Assembly: GCA_963789825.1 (NCBI GenBank)
Contig: CAWBME010000005.1
Span: forward strand, 124,001 to 188,000
Direction of reading: 5' to 3'
Length of the DNA stretch: 64,000 bases
DNA from: PFL42 sp963789825
Lineage (GTDB): Bacteria; Chloroflexota; Anaerolineae; Anaerolineales; E44-bin32
Positions 1-9,816 of the stretch are shown here, piece by piece. A program made the position numbers and the translations under genes. Each line of letters opens with the position of its first letter. Positions within the stretch are counted from its first letter, which is position 1. The notes below the pieces were generated by a model. That model saw nothing but the letters and a program-made list of their open reading frames with translations, searched no databases and was not told where the DNA came from.

Positions 1-20
1 TCATCCTCGGAGAGACGCTG

Positions 21-1961
21 ATGCGCCGCAAGCGATTGCTCGGCCTTGCCCTGGTTCTGCTCGGTTGCGGCCTGATAGGAGCTGGCTGTCAGGGACCATC
101 GCCGGACGACTTCCCTCTCACCGCAGGCCCCTCGCCGACCGCGACCGTCGCCGGTACACCGACGCCGCTGGCGCCTCCGCTGGAGATGCTCGTGGTCTGC
201 CTGGCCGAGGAGCCGGCCTCCTTGTACCTCTACGCCGACAACCGCCTGGCCTCAGACGTCGTCCTACAGTCGATCTACGACGGCCCGACCGACTTCGTGG
301 ATTTCGCCTACCAACCGGTCATTCTGGAGAAGGTGCCTTCGCTGGCGGATGGGGACGCTGCCATCGCTCCGGTGCCGCTTGCCTCGGGCGACATCTACTG
401 GAATCCGATCAGCCAGCTGCCGGAGAACCTCCGACCGGGGAAGATGTACGTCCCGTCCGGCTGTGAGGACGAATCCTGCTTGCGCAGTTTCCAGGGCGGC
501 GAGGTCCAGATGGATCAGCTGACGGCGGACTACCGCCTGCTGCCGGGGCTGCAATGGTCGGATGGTGCGCCGCTCACCGCGGCCAACTCGGTGCTCTCCT
601 ACGAGCTGGATGGGGCGAGTGATACGCCGTCGCTGAAGTATCTCTTCGATCGAACGCAAAGCTATGCGGCGATCGACGAGCGCACCGTGCGCTGGACAGG
701 GATCCCCGGCTTCGTCGATGCCGAGTATCCGGGGAACTTCTGGTCTCCGCTGCCAGCCCACCTGCTGGGTGAGCTCTCGGCGGGAGAGGTGCTCGCTTCG
801 CAAGAGGCCAACCGGGCCCCGGTCGGGTGGGGCCCATACCAGATGGTGGAGTGGATGCCCGGGGAACACATTCTGCTCGAGAAGAACCCGCTGTACTTCC
901 GGGCAGAAGAAGGGCTGCCGGCCTTTGATCAACTGCTCTTCCGCTTCGTAACCGGCGGCGCGGAGGCGGGCGTGCAGCAGCTGCTCACCAGCGAGTGTGA
1001 TGTGCTGGAGGAAAGCGTGTTGCTGGATGGACGCGGGCAACCGGCGCCCGCCTTGCTCGACACCCTGACCGGGTATGCGGAGGACGGCAGGCTGTCCCTG
1101 GCGGCCTCGACCGGAGCGCTGGTGACCCGCCTGGATTTCAACCTGACGCCTGCCGGGATGCCCGACCGACCGCCGGCATATGACCGGCGAGTACGGGAAG
1201 CGGCGGACCTGTGCCTCGACCGCCAGGCGCTCAACACCGACCTGTTCGCCGGGCTCGGCGGGATCCCGCGCGACGGGCTGCCCCCTGACCACCCGTTGGC
1301 GCCGACCGACCAGCGCGCCGCCCATGATCCAGCGCAGGCGAGCGAGTTGCTGACCAAGGCTGGTTGGCTCGACTCGGATAGCGATCCGGCCACGCCGCGG
1401 GTGTGGGCGGGCGGGCTGGGTATTCCGACTGGAACCGCGCTCTCCTTTCGACTGACAGTCGCGCAGGGCGAGGCCGGCCGGGCCCTGGGGCAGGCCTTGC
1501 AGCGGCAGCTGATGGAGTGCGGGATCGGCCTCGAGCTGGTGGAGACTCCCGCAGAGGACCTTGCCCAGCCCTGGCCCGACGGTCCGGTGCTCGGCCGCAC
1601 GTTCGACACGGTGGTCTGGTCCTGGCCGACGCTCAGCACGCCATCGTGTGAAGCCTATGCCAGCTGGGAGATCCCCGGCCAGGCACAGCCGCTGGGGATC
1701 AACGCTTCCGGGTTCACCCAGCCGGCGTACGACGCCGAGTGCCGGGCCTTGCTGATCTCGCGGCCGGAGGGCCAGCGCCGCTCGGACGCGGTCCAGGCGC
1801 TGCAAGACATCCTGGCCCTCGAGCGGCCCGCCGTCGCACTGGTTGCCCCGCCGCGCGTTGTGGCGCACGCGCCGGACCTATGTGGCATCGCCGCCAATCC
1901 TTCTGCCCTGACCAGCTTGTGGAACCTGGAGGCCATCCGTCGCGGTGAGGCCTGTCCGTAG
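21..1961 (+). CDS. ABC transporter substrate-binding lipoprotein, family 5
   Basis: Predicted extracytoplasmic peptide/oligopeptide-type binding protein (SBP_bac_5 family), 646 aa. A basic N-terminus and hydrophobic stretch lead to two possible lipobox cysteines, Cys16 (LLGC) and Cys23 (GAGC), then a Pro/Thr/Ser-rich linker. The segment LQWSDGAPLTAANSV at about residues 174-188 matches the family motif in which a strand is followed by a W-x-DG-x-PLTA turn. Length is slightly above the family norm of 500-600. Only 20 bases precede the ATG, so upstream genes are not visible; GGAGAGA lies just before the start. It is separated from the next transporter genes by about 780 bp of repeats, so it may belong to an upstream transcription unit. 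The ligand cannot be read from sequence. Confidence 0.85.
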   Translation: MRRKRLLGLALVLLGCGLIGAGCQGPSPDDFPLTAGPSPTATVAGTPTPLAPPLEMLVVCLAEEPASLYLYADNRLASDVVLQSIYDGPTDFVDFAYQPVILEKVPSLADGDAAIAPVPLASGDIYWNPISQLPENLRPGKMYVPSGCEDESCLRSFQGGEVQMDQLTADYRLLPGLQWSDGAPLTAANSVLSYELDGASDTPSLKYLFDRTQSYAAIDERTVRWTGIPGFVDAEYPGNFWSPLPAHLLGELSAGEVLASQEANRAPVGWGPYQMVEWMPGEHILLEKNPLYFRAEEGLPAFDQLLFRFVTGGAEAGVQQLLTSECDVLEESVLLDGRGQPAPALLDTLTGYAEDGRLSLAASTGALVTRLDFNLTPAGMPDRPPAYDRRVREAADLCLDRQALNTDLFAGLGGIPRDGLPPDHPLAPTDQRAAHDPAQASELLTKAGWLDSDSDPATPRVWAGGLGIPTGTALSFRLTVAQGEAGRALGQALQRQLMECGIGLELVETPAEDLAQPWPDGPVLGRTFDTVVWSWPTLSTPSCEAYASWEIPGQAQPLGINASGFTQPAYDAECRALLISRPEGQRRSDAVQALQDILALERPAVALVAPPRVVAHAPDLCGIAANPSALTSLWNLEAIRRGEACP

Positions 1962-2534
1962 CCCAGCGCTCCAGAGTGCAAGGGCGCGACGCGCAATACC
2001 TGCTGACCCGAGGCTACGGACGTTGCGTTGCCGTTCCGCCTAATGCCGCCGGGGGCCGGGGGGCGGGATGTGCATTCCCGCCCCCCAGGCCCCCAGCGCC
2101 CCCTGCCCCCCACCCCTGCAAGCGGCGGTTGACGCTGACTACCGGTCGGGACTTCGAACCGCCGCACGAGAGCCGGATCTTCTCCCGCAGCTGAGGGCGA
2201 GGCGCGCTAGGACATTGCACTGGGCAGTGCAGGGCTCGAGCGGCGGTCGTGAGACCCAATGAACGACTCTGCGGCCCGCCGCTTGCGGGGGGTTCGGGAA
2301 GGGGTGAGGGCACCGTCCGGTGCTTGCGGGGGGTTCGGGGGAGGCACTCCCCCGGCACCCGCCCGCCGGGGGAGCGGGAAGGGGTGAGGAGGGACTGTTG
2401 CCGCCGCTTGCGGGGGGTTCGGGGGAGGCACATCCCCGGACTCCCGTTCCCCGCCGGGGGGAGCGCGAAGAGTTGACGGGGATCAGTGCGGCGAGGCTCG
2501 CCCGGCCGGGGCCGGTGCCTAGGCCGCCGCCCGA
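1962..2534. repeat. Repeat-rich intergenic region with GC-rich hairpins
   Basis: No gene is supported here. At about 2051-2095 a very strong palindrome (GGGGGGCGGGA, short loop containing TGCA, TCCCGCCCCCC) is flanked by GGCC blocks. The following bases (CGCAAGCGGCGGTTGACG-like, then a short stretch ending GAGAGCCGGATC) recur in the intergenic array at 25460-26499. The block CTTGCGGGGGGTTCGGG recurs at about 2282, 2328 and 2407 and, with one change, near 26295. These are members of one dispersed non-coding repeat family. The first hairpin could also end transcription of the preceding gene, although no T-tract follows it. Confidence 0.7.
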
Positions 2535-2562
2535 TTGCCCCCTTTCCTTGGTGGGGTATAAT
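2535..2562 (+). promoter_or_regulatory. Candidate sigma-A promoter for the oligopeptide transporter operon
   Basis: TTGCCC at 2535-2540 (4/6 to the -35 consensus), a 16-bp spacer and a perfect TATAAT at 2557-2562. The predicted transcript start is near 2569, leaving a leader of about 175 nt before the oppD-like start at 2746. Judged by eye only. Confidence 0.55.
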
Positions 2563-2745
2563 CGCTGCACGCATTGGCTGGCGATCGTTTCAGTGGCGTC
2601 AAGCCTGTCAGGGACCGCTTGCGGATCTCGGATGTAGGTATAGGTCGTTTCCGGGTCGGTTGGTCGCGAACACCCATTTCGGTTGCCATGAGTCCAGGCG
2701 CCTGCATTTGCCCCACGCAGACCAAATCGGGAGAACGCGCATAGC

Positions 2746-3753
2746 ATGCTGAAGCCACAGGCAACGGATTCGAGAGTGCTGGAGGTCGAAGACCTCGCCA
2801 CGCGCTTTCATACCCAGGATGGTGACGTTCATGCCGTAAACGGTGTCTCGTTCTACCTCCGCTCGGGCGAGACCCTGGGTCTGGTAGGTGAGAGCGCCTG
2901 CGGCAAGTCCGTGACGGTGATGTCGCTGCTGCGGCTGATCCCCGAGCCCCCGGGCGAGGTCTACCGCGGCAAGGCCAACTTCATGGGCAGCGACCTGCTG
3001 CAGATGACCCCGGACGAGATCCGCCACGTGCGCGGTGGGCAGATCGGGATGGTCTTTCAAGATCCGATGACCTCCTTCAACCCGGTGCTGACGATCGGCC
3101 GGCAGCTGACCGAGCCTCTCGAGATCCACCTCGGGATGAACAAGACGCAGGCCGCCGATCGCGCGGTGGAGATGCTGGAGATGGTCGGCATCCCCAATGG
3201 GCGCCAGCGGCTGAGCGACTACCCGCACCAGTTCTCGGGCGGTATGCGCCAGCGAGTGATGATCGCCATGGCCCTCTCCTGCGCCCCGCAGATCCTGATC
3301 GCCGATGAGCCGACGACCGCGCTCGACGTCACGATTCAGGCGCAGATCATTGAGCTGGCCAAGCGGCTGCGCGATGAGATCGGCATGGCCATCATCTGGA
3401 TCACGCATGACCTGGGGATCATTGCCGGCCTGGCTCAGCGCGTGGCGGTGATGTACGGCGGGCTGATCATCGAGCATGCCCTGGTGAAGGAGCTGTATGC
3501 CAATCCGCTCCATCCGTACACGCTGGGACTGATCGGCAGCCTGCCGCGCGTCGACGATGTGACTCACCGCCGGCTGCTGTCGATCGACGGCCTGCCGCCG
3601 ACGCTATACGAGAGCCCAAGGTCCTGCCCCTTTGCCCCGCGCTGCACGTTTGTTGTCGACCGCTGCCTGAACGAGAACCCGCCGCTCATGCAGATCGGCC
3701 CCGATCACGAAGTGGCCTGCTGGGTGGACGCCAAGACGGGGAAGCTGCGCTGA
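2746..3753 (+). CDS. oppD: Oligopeptide/dipeptide ABC transporter ATPase (OppD/DppD type)
   Basis: Cytoplasmic ATPase subunit of a peptide importer, 335 aa. Walker A is GESACGKS (residues 48-55), with Ala where Gly is usual but G-x4-GKS intact. The signature is FSGGMRQR, Walker B is ILIADEPTTALD, and the switch His lies in ITHDLG. The C-terminus carries the oligopeptide-type extension with SCPFAPRC and later Cys residues, typical of OppD/DppD. Length fits the family. The TGA overlaps the ATG of the next ATPase gene (ATGA), implying translational coupling. With the next gene it should form the heterodimer energising the permeases at 6806-8903. A weak GGGAGA lies upstream of the start. Confidence 0.92.
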   Translation: MLKPQATDSRVLEVEDLATRFHTQDGDVHAVNGVSFYLRSGETLGLVGESACGKSVTVMSLLRLIPEPPGEVYRGKANFMGSDLLQMTPDEIRHVRGGQIGMVFQDPMTSFNPVLTIGRQLTEPLEIHLGMNKTQAADRAVEMLEMVGIPNGRQRLSDYPHQFSGGMRQRVMIAMALSCAPQILIADEPTTALDVTIQAQIIELAKRLRDEIGMAIIWITHDLGIIAGLAQRVAVMYGGLIIEHALVKELYANPLHPYTLGLIGSLPRVDDVTHRRLLSIDGLPPTLYESPRSCPFAPRCTFVVDRCLNENPPLMQIGPDHEVACWVDAKTGKLR

Positions 3754-4739
3754 TGACCGAAGCCTCCAATCACGCCCTGTTGCGCGTCGTCGAACTGGTG
3801 AAGCACTTCCCGATCACGCGCGGCATTATCTTTCAGAAGCAGGTCGGCGCGGTGCATGCCGTGGATGGGGTGAGCTTCGAGATCAAGAAGGGCGAGACCT
3901 TGGGGCTGGTTGGCGAATCGGGCTGCGGCAAGTCGACCACCGGCCGGACGATCCTGCAGCTGTACAAGCCAACCTCGGGGAAGGTCTACTACGGCGAGGT
4001 CGACCTGACGACGCTGCCCTCGGAAGAGATGCGCCGCATGCGGCGCAAGATGCAGATGATCTTCCAGGATCCCTATGCCAGCTTGAACCCGCGGATGACA
4101 GTCGGCGAGATCATTGGTGAGCCGCTGATCGTGCACAACCTGGCCAAGAACAGCGAAGTCCAGGATCGCGTTGGGCGGCTGCTCGAGCTGGTCGGCCTGA
4201 ACCCGGCCTATGTCAACCGCTACCCGCACGAGTTTTCCGGTGGTCAGCGCCAGCGCATCGGTGTGGCGCGCGCCCTGGCGCTGCAGCCCGAGTTGATCAT
4301 CTGCGACGAGCCGATCTCCGCCCTGGACGTCTCGATCCAGGCTCAGGTGGTGAACCTGCTCGAGGACCTGCAGGACCAGTTTAGCCTGACCTACCTGTTC
4401 ATTGCCCACGACCTGTCGATGGTGCGTCACATCAGCGACCGGGTGGGCGTGATGTACTTGGGCAAGATCGTGGAGCTCGCCAGCCGCAACGACATCTACG
4501 CCAATCCCCTGCACCCTTACACCAAAGCGCTGCTCTCGGCGGTGCCGGTGGCCGATCCACTGATCGAGGAGAAGCGGGAGCGGATCATCCTGCAAGGGGA
4601 TGTGCCCAGCCCGGTCAATCCGCCGTCTGGTTGCCATTTCCGCACGCGCTGCCCGCTGGCGGTTGAGCTGTGTGCCCAGAGAGACCCTGAGTGGCGTGAG
4701 ATCACGCCCTCTCACTGGGTGGCTTGCCATCTGGTTTAG
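3753..4739 (+). CDS. oppF: Oligopeptide/dipeptide ABC transporter ATPase (OppF/DppF type)
   Basis: Second ATPase of the importer, 328 aa. Walker A GESGCGKST, signature FSGGQRQRIGVARAL, Walker B LIICDEPISALD and switch region IAHDLSMV are all present, followed by the oligopeptide C-terminal domain with CHFRTRCPLAVELC. Its start overlaps the stop of the upstream ATPase by one base, so the two are probably produced in equal amounts. About 120 bp separate it from the next binding protein. This is a typical DppD-DppF pair; the transported peptide class is unknown. Confidence 0.92.
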   Translation: MTEASNHALLRVVELVKHFPITRGIIFQKQVGAVHAVDGVSFEIKKGETLGLVGESGCGKSTTGRTILQLYKPTSGKVYYGEVDLTTLPSEEMRRMRRKMQMIFQDPYASLNPRMTVGEIIGEPLIVHNLAKNSEVQDRVGRLLELVGLNPAYVNRYPHEFSGGQRQRIGVARALALQPELIICDEPISALDVSIQAQVVNLLEDLQDQFSLTYLFIAHDLSMVRHISDRVGVMYLGKIVELASRNDIYANPLHPYTKALLSAVPVADPLIEEKRERIILQGDVPSPVNPPSGCHFRTRCPLAVELCAQRDPEWREITPSHWVACHLV

Positions 4740-4863
4740 AATAGACCTACATCCAGGCCCCAACCCGGGGCGGAAGGGAGGTGGTTCCGGACAGAGCGAC
4801 AGGCTAGAACTCCCGTTTCCGACAAGAAACCATCACGACACACAAGCAAGGAGGAGAAGTCTA

Positions 4864-6664
4864 ATGCGTACCAAGTGGTTTGGTGTTGTCTCGCTGCTGA
4901 TCGTCGCGGGCCTGATTCTCGCCGCCTGCGCGCCGGCAGCCGGCACGCCTGTTGTTCAGACCGTGATCGTTGAAGGCGAGGTCATGGTGGTCACCGCCAC
5001 GCCGGAAGCCGAGGCGGCGGGCCCCAAGACTTTGAGGTACTTCTTCGGCCCGGGCGATGTCCCGACTCTCGATCCGGGGCTGGCGACCGACACTTCATCG
5101 GTTCAGATCATCAACATGGGCTTTGTCGGCCTGACCTACCTGGATGAGGTTGTCGTCGAGCTGTTCCCAGGCATTGCCGAGTCGTGGGAAGTCTGCCGAA
5201 GACGGACTGACCTACACCTACAAGCTGCGCCAGGGGATCCCGTGGGTCAAGTACGATGGCACTGAAGTTGTCCAGGTGATGGACTGCCAGGAAACCCCGG
5301 CGCCGCGCGTGGTGACGGCGAATGACTTCGAGTACGGCATCAAGCGCGCGCTGGCGCCGGAGACGGCGTCGGACTACGCCTACGTGCTCGGCTTCGCCAT
5401 CCAGGGAGCCAACGAGTTCAACGCCGGTGAGGCCACCGCTGATGACGTGGCCGTCAAGGCGATCGACGACTACACGCTTGAGGTGAAGTTCAACGAGCCC
5501 GTCGCCTTCAACAACAATATCATCGGCCTGTGGACGGCGCGCGCCGTCCCGAAGTGGCTGATCGAAGGCGATGACTGCACCGAGGCCCGCGGCGACAAGT
5601 GGACCGAGACCGGCTTCTTCCAGGGCTACGGTCCGTACACCCTCAAGGAATGGATCCATGACACATCGATCACGATGATCAAGAATCCGTTCTGGCCGGG
5701 CATCGAGAATCTGGGCGTATCGAAGCTCGACGAAGTCTCCTTCGCCATGTTGGATGAGGTTCCAGCCTTCGCCGAGTATGAAGCCGGAAACCTGGATGTG
5801 GGCCCTGTGCCGCTGGCCGACATCGACCGAGTCAAGGCGGATCCGGTGCTGTCGCAGGAGTTCAAGCAGTCGCCGAGCCTGTGCACCTACTACTACGGCT
5901 TCAACACCAAGGCCCCGTTCGTCGATGACGTGCGCGTGCGGCAGGCCCTATCGATGGCGATTGATCGCCAGAGCCTGATCGACAATGTGACCAAGGGTGG
6001 TCAGCAGCCGGCGCAGTGGTTTGCCCGGCCCGGCCTGGTCGCCGCTCCAACGATCGAAGGCTATCCGGATCTGGGCGTCAAGTACGACGCGGCGGCTGCC
6101 AAGGCCTTGATCGATGAGTACCTGGCCGAGAAGGGCATCACCGCTGCCGACGTCGACATCACCCTGATGTTCAACACCTCCTCGGGCCACCAGAAGATCG
6201 CCGAGGCCATCCAGCAGATGTGGAAGGACAACCTGGGGCTTGACATCAAGCTGACCAACCAGGAATGGCAGGTCTTCTTGGACACGATCCGCGATCCAGT
6301 GGCCACGCCGCAGATCTACCGGCTCGGCTGGTGCCTGGACTACCCGGATGCGAACAACTTCACCCGGGAAGTCTTCATCGACGGCGGCTCGGCGAACCCG
6401 ACCGCCGGCGGCGGTATCAACTGGAAGCCTGGCGCTGGCAACTACGATGAGTTCGAGAAGATCGTGCTTGCTGCCGCCACAGAACAGGATCCTGCCAAGC
6501 GGACCGACATGTATGCTCAGGCCGAAGAGATCCTGGTCATGACCGACGCCGCGATGGCGCCAATCTACTGGTACACGTCCCTCAGTGTCACCAAGCCGTA
6601 CGTTACGCGAACCTACGGCCAGGTGCAGCACCAGGAGTTCACCACTTGGGACATCACGCAGTAA
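4864..6664 (+). CDS. Oligopeptide ABC transporter substrate-binding lipoprotein (apparent frameshift)
   Basis: Family 5 extracytoplasmic binding protein, about 599 aa once one break is bridged. A signal peptide ends in LAAC with Cys22 as the predicted lipidation site, followed by a Thr/Pro-rich linker and a standard binding fold. The ribosome site AAGGAGGAGAAG lies just before the ATG and is among the strongest in the window, fitting high expression. The frame changes at about 5190-5195: IAESWEV reads on to EDGLTYTYKLRQG only if one G or C is removed. The break falls inside a conserved family motif, so a sequencing insertion is likelier than a real mutation. It lies between an ATPase pair and a permease pair. 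Confidence 0.88.
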
Positions 6665-6690
6665 CGGCACCAAGCTAGTCTGAAGGAATT

Positions 6691-6716
6691 GGGGGGAGGG
6701 GAACACCCCTCCCCCC
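6691..6716 (+). terminator. GC-rich hairpin after the binding-protein gene
   Basis: A perfect 11-bp inverted repeat (GGGGGGAGGGG, AACA loop, CCCCTCCCCCC) lies 26 bp after the binding-protein stop and is followed by only GTTT. In ABC operons a hairpin here often stabilises the binding-protein mRNA or partly terminates, giving more binding protein than permease. It resembles the intergenic hairpins near 25480-25700. Confidence 0.55.
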
Positions 6717-6805
6717 GTTTCCAGGGCAGTGGGCTGCGCCGCTCGGTAGGAGCGACCCAGCCCCTTGCCTGCCCGGTGTGGAGGGCGGGGCCAGGAGGTC
6801 GACCG

Positions 6806-7861
6806 ATGGGCCGATATGTCATCCGGCGATTGCTGTGGCTTATCGTGGTGCTGTTCGCCGTCTCGGTGATTACCTTCGCGCTGATGCACTCAGTGCCCGG
6901 CGGGCCATTTGCTCGCGAGAAGGCGCTCCCACAGGAAATCCTTGACAATTTGAATGAACGCTACCATCTCGACGAGCCGCTGCCCATGCAGTATGCCCGC
7001 TATATCTACGACATCATCATCCCGAGGATCTCGGAGATTCCTCCGGGGATCTCCACCCGGGATGACGCCGTCTTCAACATCAAGCTGGGCGCGGTCTGGC
7101 TGAAGTGGATGAACTTTGGCCCGTCCTACGCTTCGCGCAGTCGCTCCGTCAACGATATCTTCCGTGACAACTTGCCGATCTCCTTCCAGCTGGGGATGAT
7201 GGCCCTGGCACTGGCAGTCGCAATTGGGGTGCCGCTTGGGATTCTGGCGGCGCTCAAGCAGAACACGTTCTGGGACTATCTTGGGATGAGCATCGCCATC
7301 TTCGGCGTCTCGGTGCCGGTGATCGTGCTCGGCCCGATTCTGGTGGCGATCTTTGCCGTGGCCCTGGGGTGGTTCCCCGCCACGGGGTGGGGCGCCCAGC
7401 CCCCGTTTGCCCTCTTCTTCTTCCCTAAGACTCTGAGCCCGGACTACTTCCGCAGCGCAGCATTGCCGGTGATTGCCCTCGGCTTGGCAAGCATGGCCAT
7501 CATCGCCCGGCTGACCCGCGCCACGCTGCTGCAAGTGATCCGCGAGGACTACATTCGAACGGCACGCGCCAAGGGCTTGTCCGAGCGGGTGATCATCATT
7601 CGCCACGCGCTGAAGAATTCGCTGATCCCGGTCATCACCGTCCTGGGCCCGCTGTTCGCAGCCCTGGTCACCGGGACCTTTGTCACCGAGACGATTTTCG
7701 GCATCCCCGGCATGGGGCGCTACTTCGTCACCAGCATCACCAACCGCGACTACCCGGTGATCATGGGGACGATCCTGCTGTATGCCTTCCTGCTGGTAAT
7801 TGCCAACCTGGTGGTGGATCTGGTCTACGCCTGGCTGGATCCGCGTATTCGCTATGAATAG
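6806..7861 (+). CDS. dppB: Peptide ABC transporter permease (DppB/OppB type)
   Basis: Integral membrane permease, 351 aa, expected to have six helices. The N-terminus MGRYVIRRLLWLIVVLFAVS is typical of DppB (short basic stretch, then helix 1). The BPD inner-membrane signature appears as the EDYIRTARAKGLSERVIIIR region near residues 249-268, which contacts the ATPases. The extra residues around 60-110 (IIIPRISEIPPGIS and the segment after it) lengthen the first periplasmic loop. ATG 6806 was chosen because CAGGAGGTC lies 6 nt upstream; longer in-frame starts would run through the hairpin. The following permease starts 18 nt after its stop. Confidence 0.92.
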   Translation: MGRYVIRRLLWLIVVLFAVSVITFALMHSVPGGPFAREKALPQEILDNLNERYHLDEPLPMQYARYIYDIIIPRISEIPPGISTRDDAVFNIKLGAVWLKWMNFGPSYASRSRSVNDIFRDNLPISFQLGMMALALAVAIGVPLGILAALKQNTFWDYLGMSIAIFGVSVPVIVLGPILVAIFAVALGWFPATGWGAQPPFALFFFPKTLSPDYFRSAALPVIALGLASMAIIARLTRATLLQVIREDYIRTARAKGLSERVIIIRHALKNSLIPVITVLGPLFAALVTGTFVTETIFGIPGMGRYFVTSITNRDYPVIMGTILLYAFLLVIANLVVDLVYAWLDPRIRYE

Positions 7862-7879
7862 CCTGTTCGGAGGCCCACG

Positions 7880-8903
7880 ATGACGGTGCAGACGGACGTC
7901 TTGAAAGCGGGCGCCGCAGGCGTTCCGCGCACCCAGAAAGGCGAGAGCCTGTGGCTGGATGCCTGGCGCCGGCTGCGCCGCAACCGCGCCGCTCTCGTCG
8001 GAGGGGCGATCATCCTGATCCTGGCCTTCATGGCGATCTTCGCCGATGCCATCACACCGTACACGTACTACGAGCAGGTCCTCGTTGACAACAACAAAAT
8101 CCCACCCTGGATGCTGGCGATCTTTCCGTTCATGGCGCCGTATGCCAAGTTCAGCACCGACTACCTGGTTGGGGCGGACTATGTGGGGCGGGACATCTAC
8201 ACACGGATCGTCTATGGCGCCCGCATCTCCTTGACCGTGGCGTTGATTGCTCCATTGATCAGCCTGGCGATCGGTTTGGTCGTCGGTAGCATCTCCGGGT
8301 TCCGCGGCGGACGCACGGACAGCATCCTGATGCGGATCGTCGACGTGTTGTATGCTTTCCCGACCATCCTGTTCGTGATTCTGCTGATGGCGTTCTTCCG
8401 TTCAACCTTCGCCAAGCCGGATCCCGGCAGCTTCACTTATGCCATCAGTTCCCTCGATAACCGCATGGGCGGCATGCTCTTCATCTTCATCGGCCTGGGC
8501 ATCACCGCCTGGGAGACGATGGCGCGTCTGATCGCGCGGTCAGGTGCTCTCGGTTAGAGAGAAGGAATACATCGAGGCCGCCAGGACGATCGGCGTGAAA
8601 GACGGTCGCACGATGCGCAAGCACGTCCTGCCCAACATCATCGGCCCGTTGATCGTCTATGAGACACTGGCGATCCCGACCTACATCGCCTTGGAAGCCT
8701 TCCTATCGTTCATCGGCCTGGGTGTCAACCCGCCGACGCCATCGTGGGGGTCGATGATTGCCGATGGCTCGGGCGTGGTCCGATCGTATCCGAACCAGGT
8801 GATCTTCCCGGCGCTGGCGCTGGCGATCACCATGTTCGCCTTCAACTTCCTGGGCGACGGGCTGCGCGACGCGCTGGATCCGCGGCTGCGCGGCACACAG
8901 TAG
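7880..8903 (+). CDS. dppC: Peptide ABC transporter permease (DppC/OppC type, apparent frameshift)
   Basis: Second permease subunit, about 340 aa after bridging one break. The N-terminus contains SLWLDAWRRLRRNRAALVGG, the usual DppC cytoplasmic start, then helix 1. The reading frame changes at about 8536-8541: MARLIAR must continue as GQVLSVREKEYIEAARTIG, the conserved ATPase-contact loop. The break fits one extra base or loss of a GC dinucleotide within GCGCGC. Both halves match DppC well, so I treat this as one gene. GGAGG lies 8 nt before the ATG. It pairs with the DppB-type permease just upstream. Confidence 0.88.
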
Positions 8904-9011
8904 CCTTTCGCCGGCCCATAGCGTAGAATTGCTCCAAGCCGATCGCCGAGCATTCGGCGGTCGGCGTCGTCATATCCTGCAGGCGTCGGCGACGATCCGC
9001 TGCAGCCGCGG

Positions 9012-9773
9012 GTGGTTCGGGAGACGGTGTTGCGAGCCTGGGCATTGACCTTGGTTGTGCTGGGTGCGATCTTGTGCCTGGGCGCCGCGGCCGGAGCGGG
9101 CGCGGTCGAGGCGGCCCGCCTCGATCCCAGCGCACCCGAGCTGGTGCCGCTCGCAGTCCGTGAGGCGCAAGAGGTCGATGACCAGCTCGTGCGCGGCCGC
9201 GTCGCATACGGCCTGAATTGCATCAGCTGCCATGCCAACCGCCTGCAGGGGTTGACCGATGAGTGGCGGTCGCAGTGGGATCCCGATCACCAGGACTGCT
9301 GGAAGTCGAAGTGCCACTCGTTCAATCACCCGCCCGACGGCTTCATCATCCCTCGCTGGGCCCCGCCCTTGCGCGAGGAGATGCTGGCGAAGTACGAGAC
9401 CGCCGCCGAGCTGTTCGGCTACATCTCGCTGGCCATGCCCTACCAAGAGCCGGGCGTGCTGACCGAAGAGAAGTACTGGGATATCGAGGCCTACATCCTG
9501 CACGAGAATGGCCTGCGCTGGGGCAAGGAACCATTGGGGCCGGAGAATGCGTCGGCGGTGCTGCTGCGCAGCCGCGCCGCGGGAAGTGAGCGGGCAGCCC
9601 CATCTACCGCCACTCCGCTGCCGGCGGCTACGCCCACCGGGGTCCCCACTCTGGCCGTAGGTTCGCTGGAAGACGACGGATCGCGGCAGGGGGTGCTGCT
9701 GGTAGCGGGGCTCATCGGGCTGCTGGCCGCCGGAGCAGGTCTGCTGCTGTGGCGGACCCGACCCAAGGGATGA
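9012..9773 (+). CDS. Membrane-anchored c-type cytochrome
   Basis: Predicted exported c-type cytochrome of 253 aa, starting at GTG. Residues 7-31 form a signal or anchor helix. A canonical haem site CISCH lies at residues 70-74, and CWKSKCH at 96-102 fits the rarer C-x4-CH haem motif. LAMP near residue 142 offers a possible axial Met. A Pro/Thr/Ala-rich linker and a C-terminal hydrophobic helix (about 228-248) ending WRTRPKG anchor the domain outside the membrane. It lies between peptide transporter genes, an unusual place for an electron carrier. A TAGAAT about 85 bp upstream may be its own -10. I cannot assign a partner; complex I is encoded 20 kb away. Confidence 0.75.
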   Translation: MVRETVLRAWALTLVVLGAILCLGAAAGAGAVEAARLDPSAPELVPLAVREAQEVDDQLVRGRVAYGLNCISCHANRLQGLTDEWRSQWDPDHQDCWKSKCHSFNHPPDGFIIPRWAPPLREEMLAKYETAAELFGYISLAMPYQEPGVLTEEKYWDIEAYILHENGLRWGKEPLGPENASAVLLRSRAAGSERAAPSTATPLPAATPTGVPTLAVGSLEDDGSRQGVLLVAGLIGLLAAGAGLLLWRTRPKG

Positions 9774-9816
9774 CGAGAGCCCTGGGCATTGTAGAATCTG
9801 GGACAAGGACGGAGAG

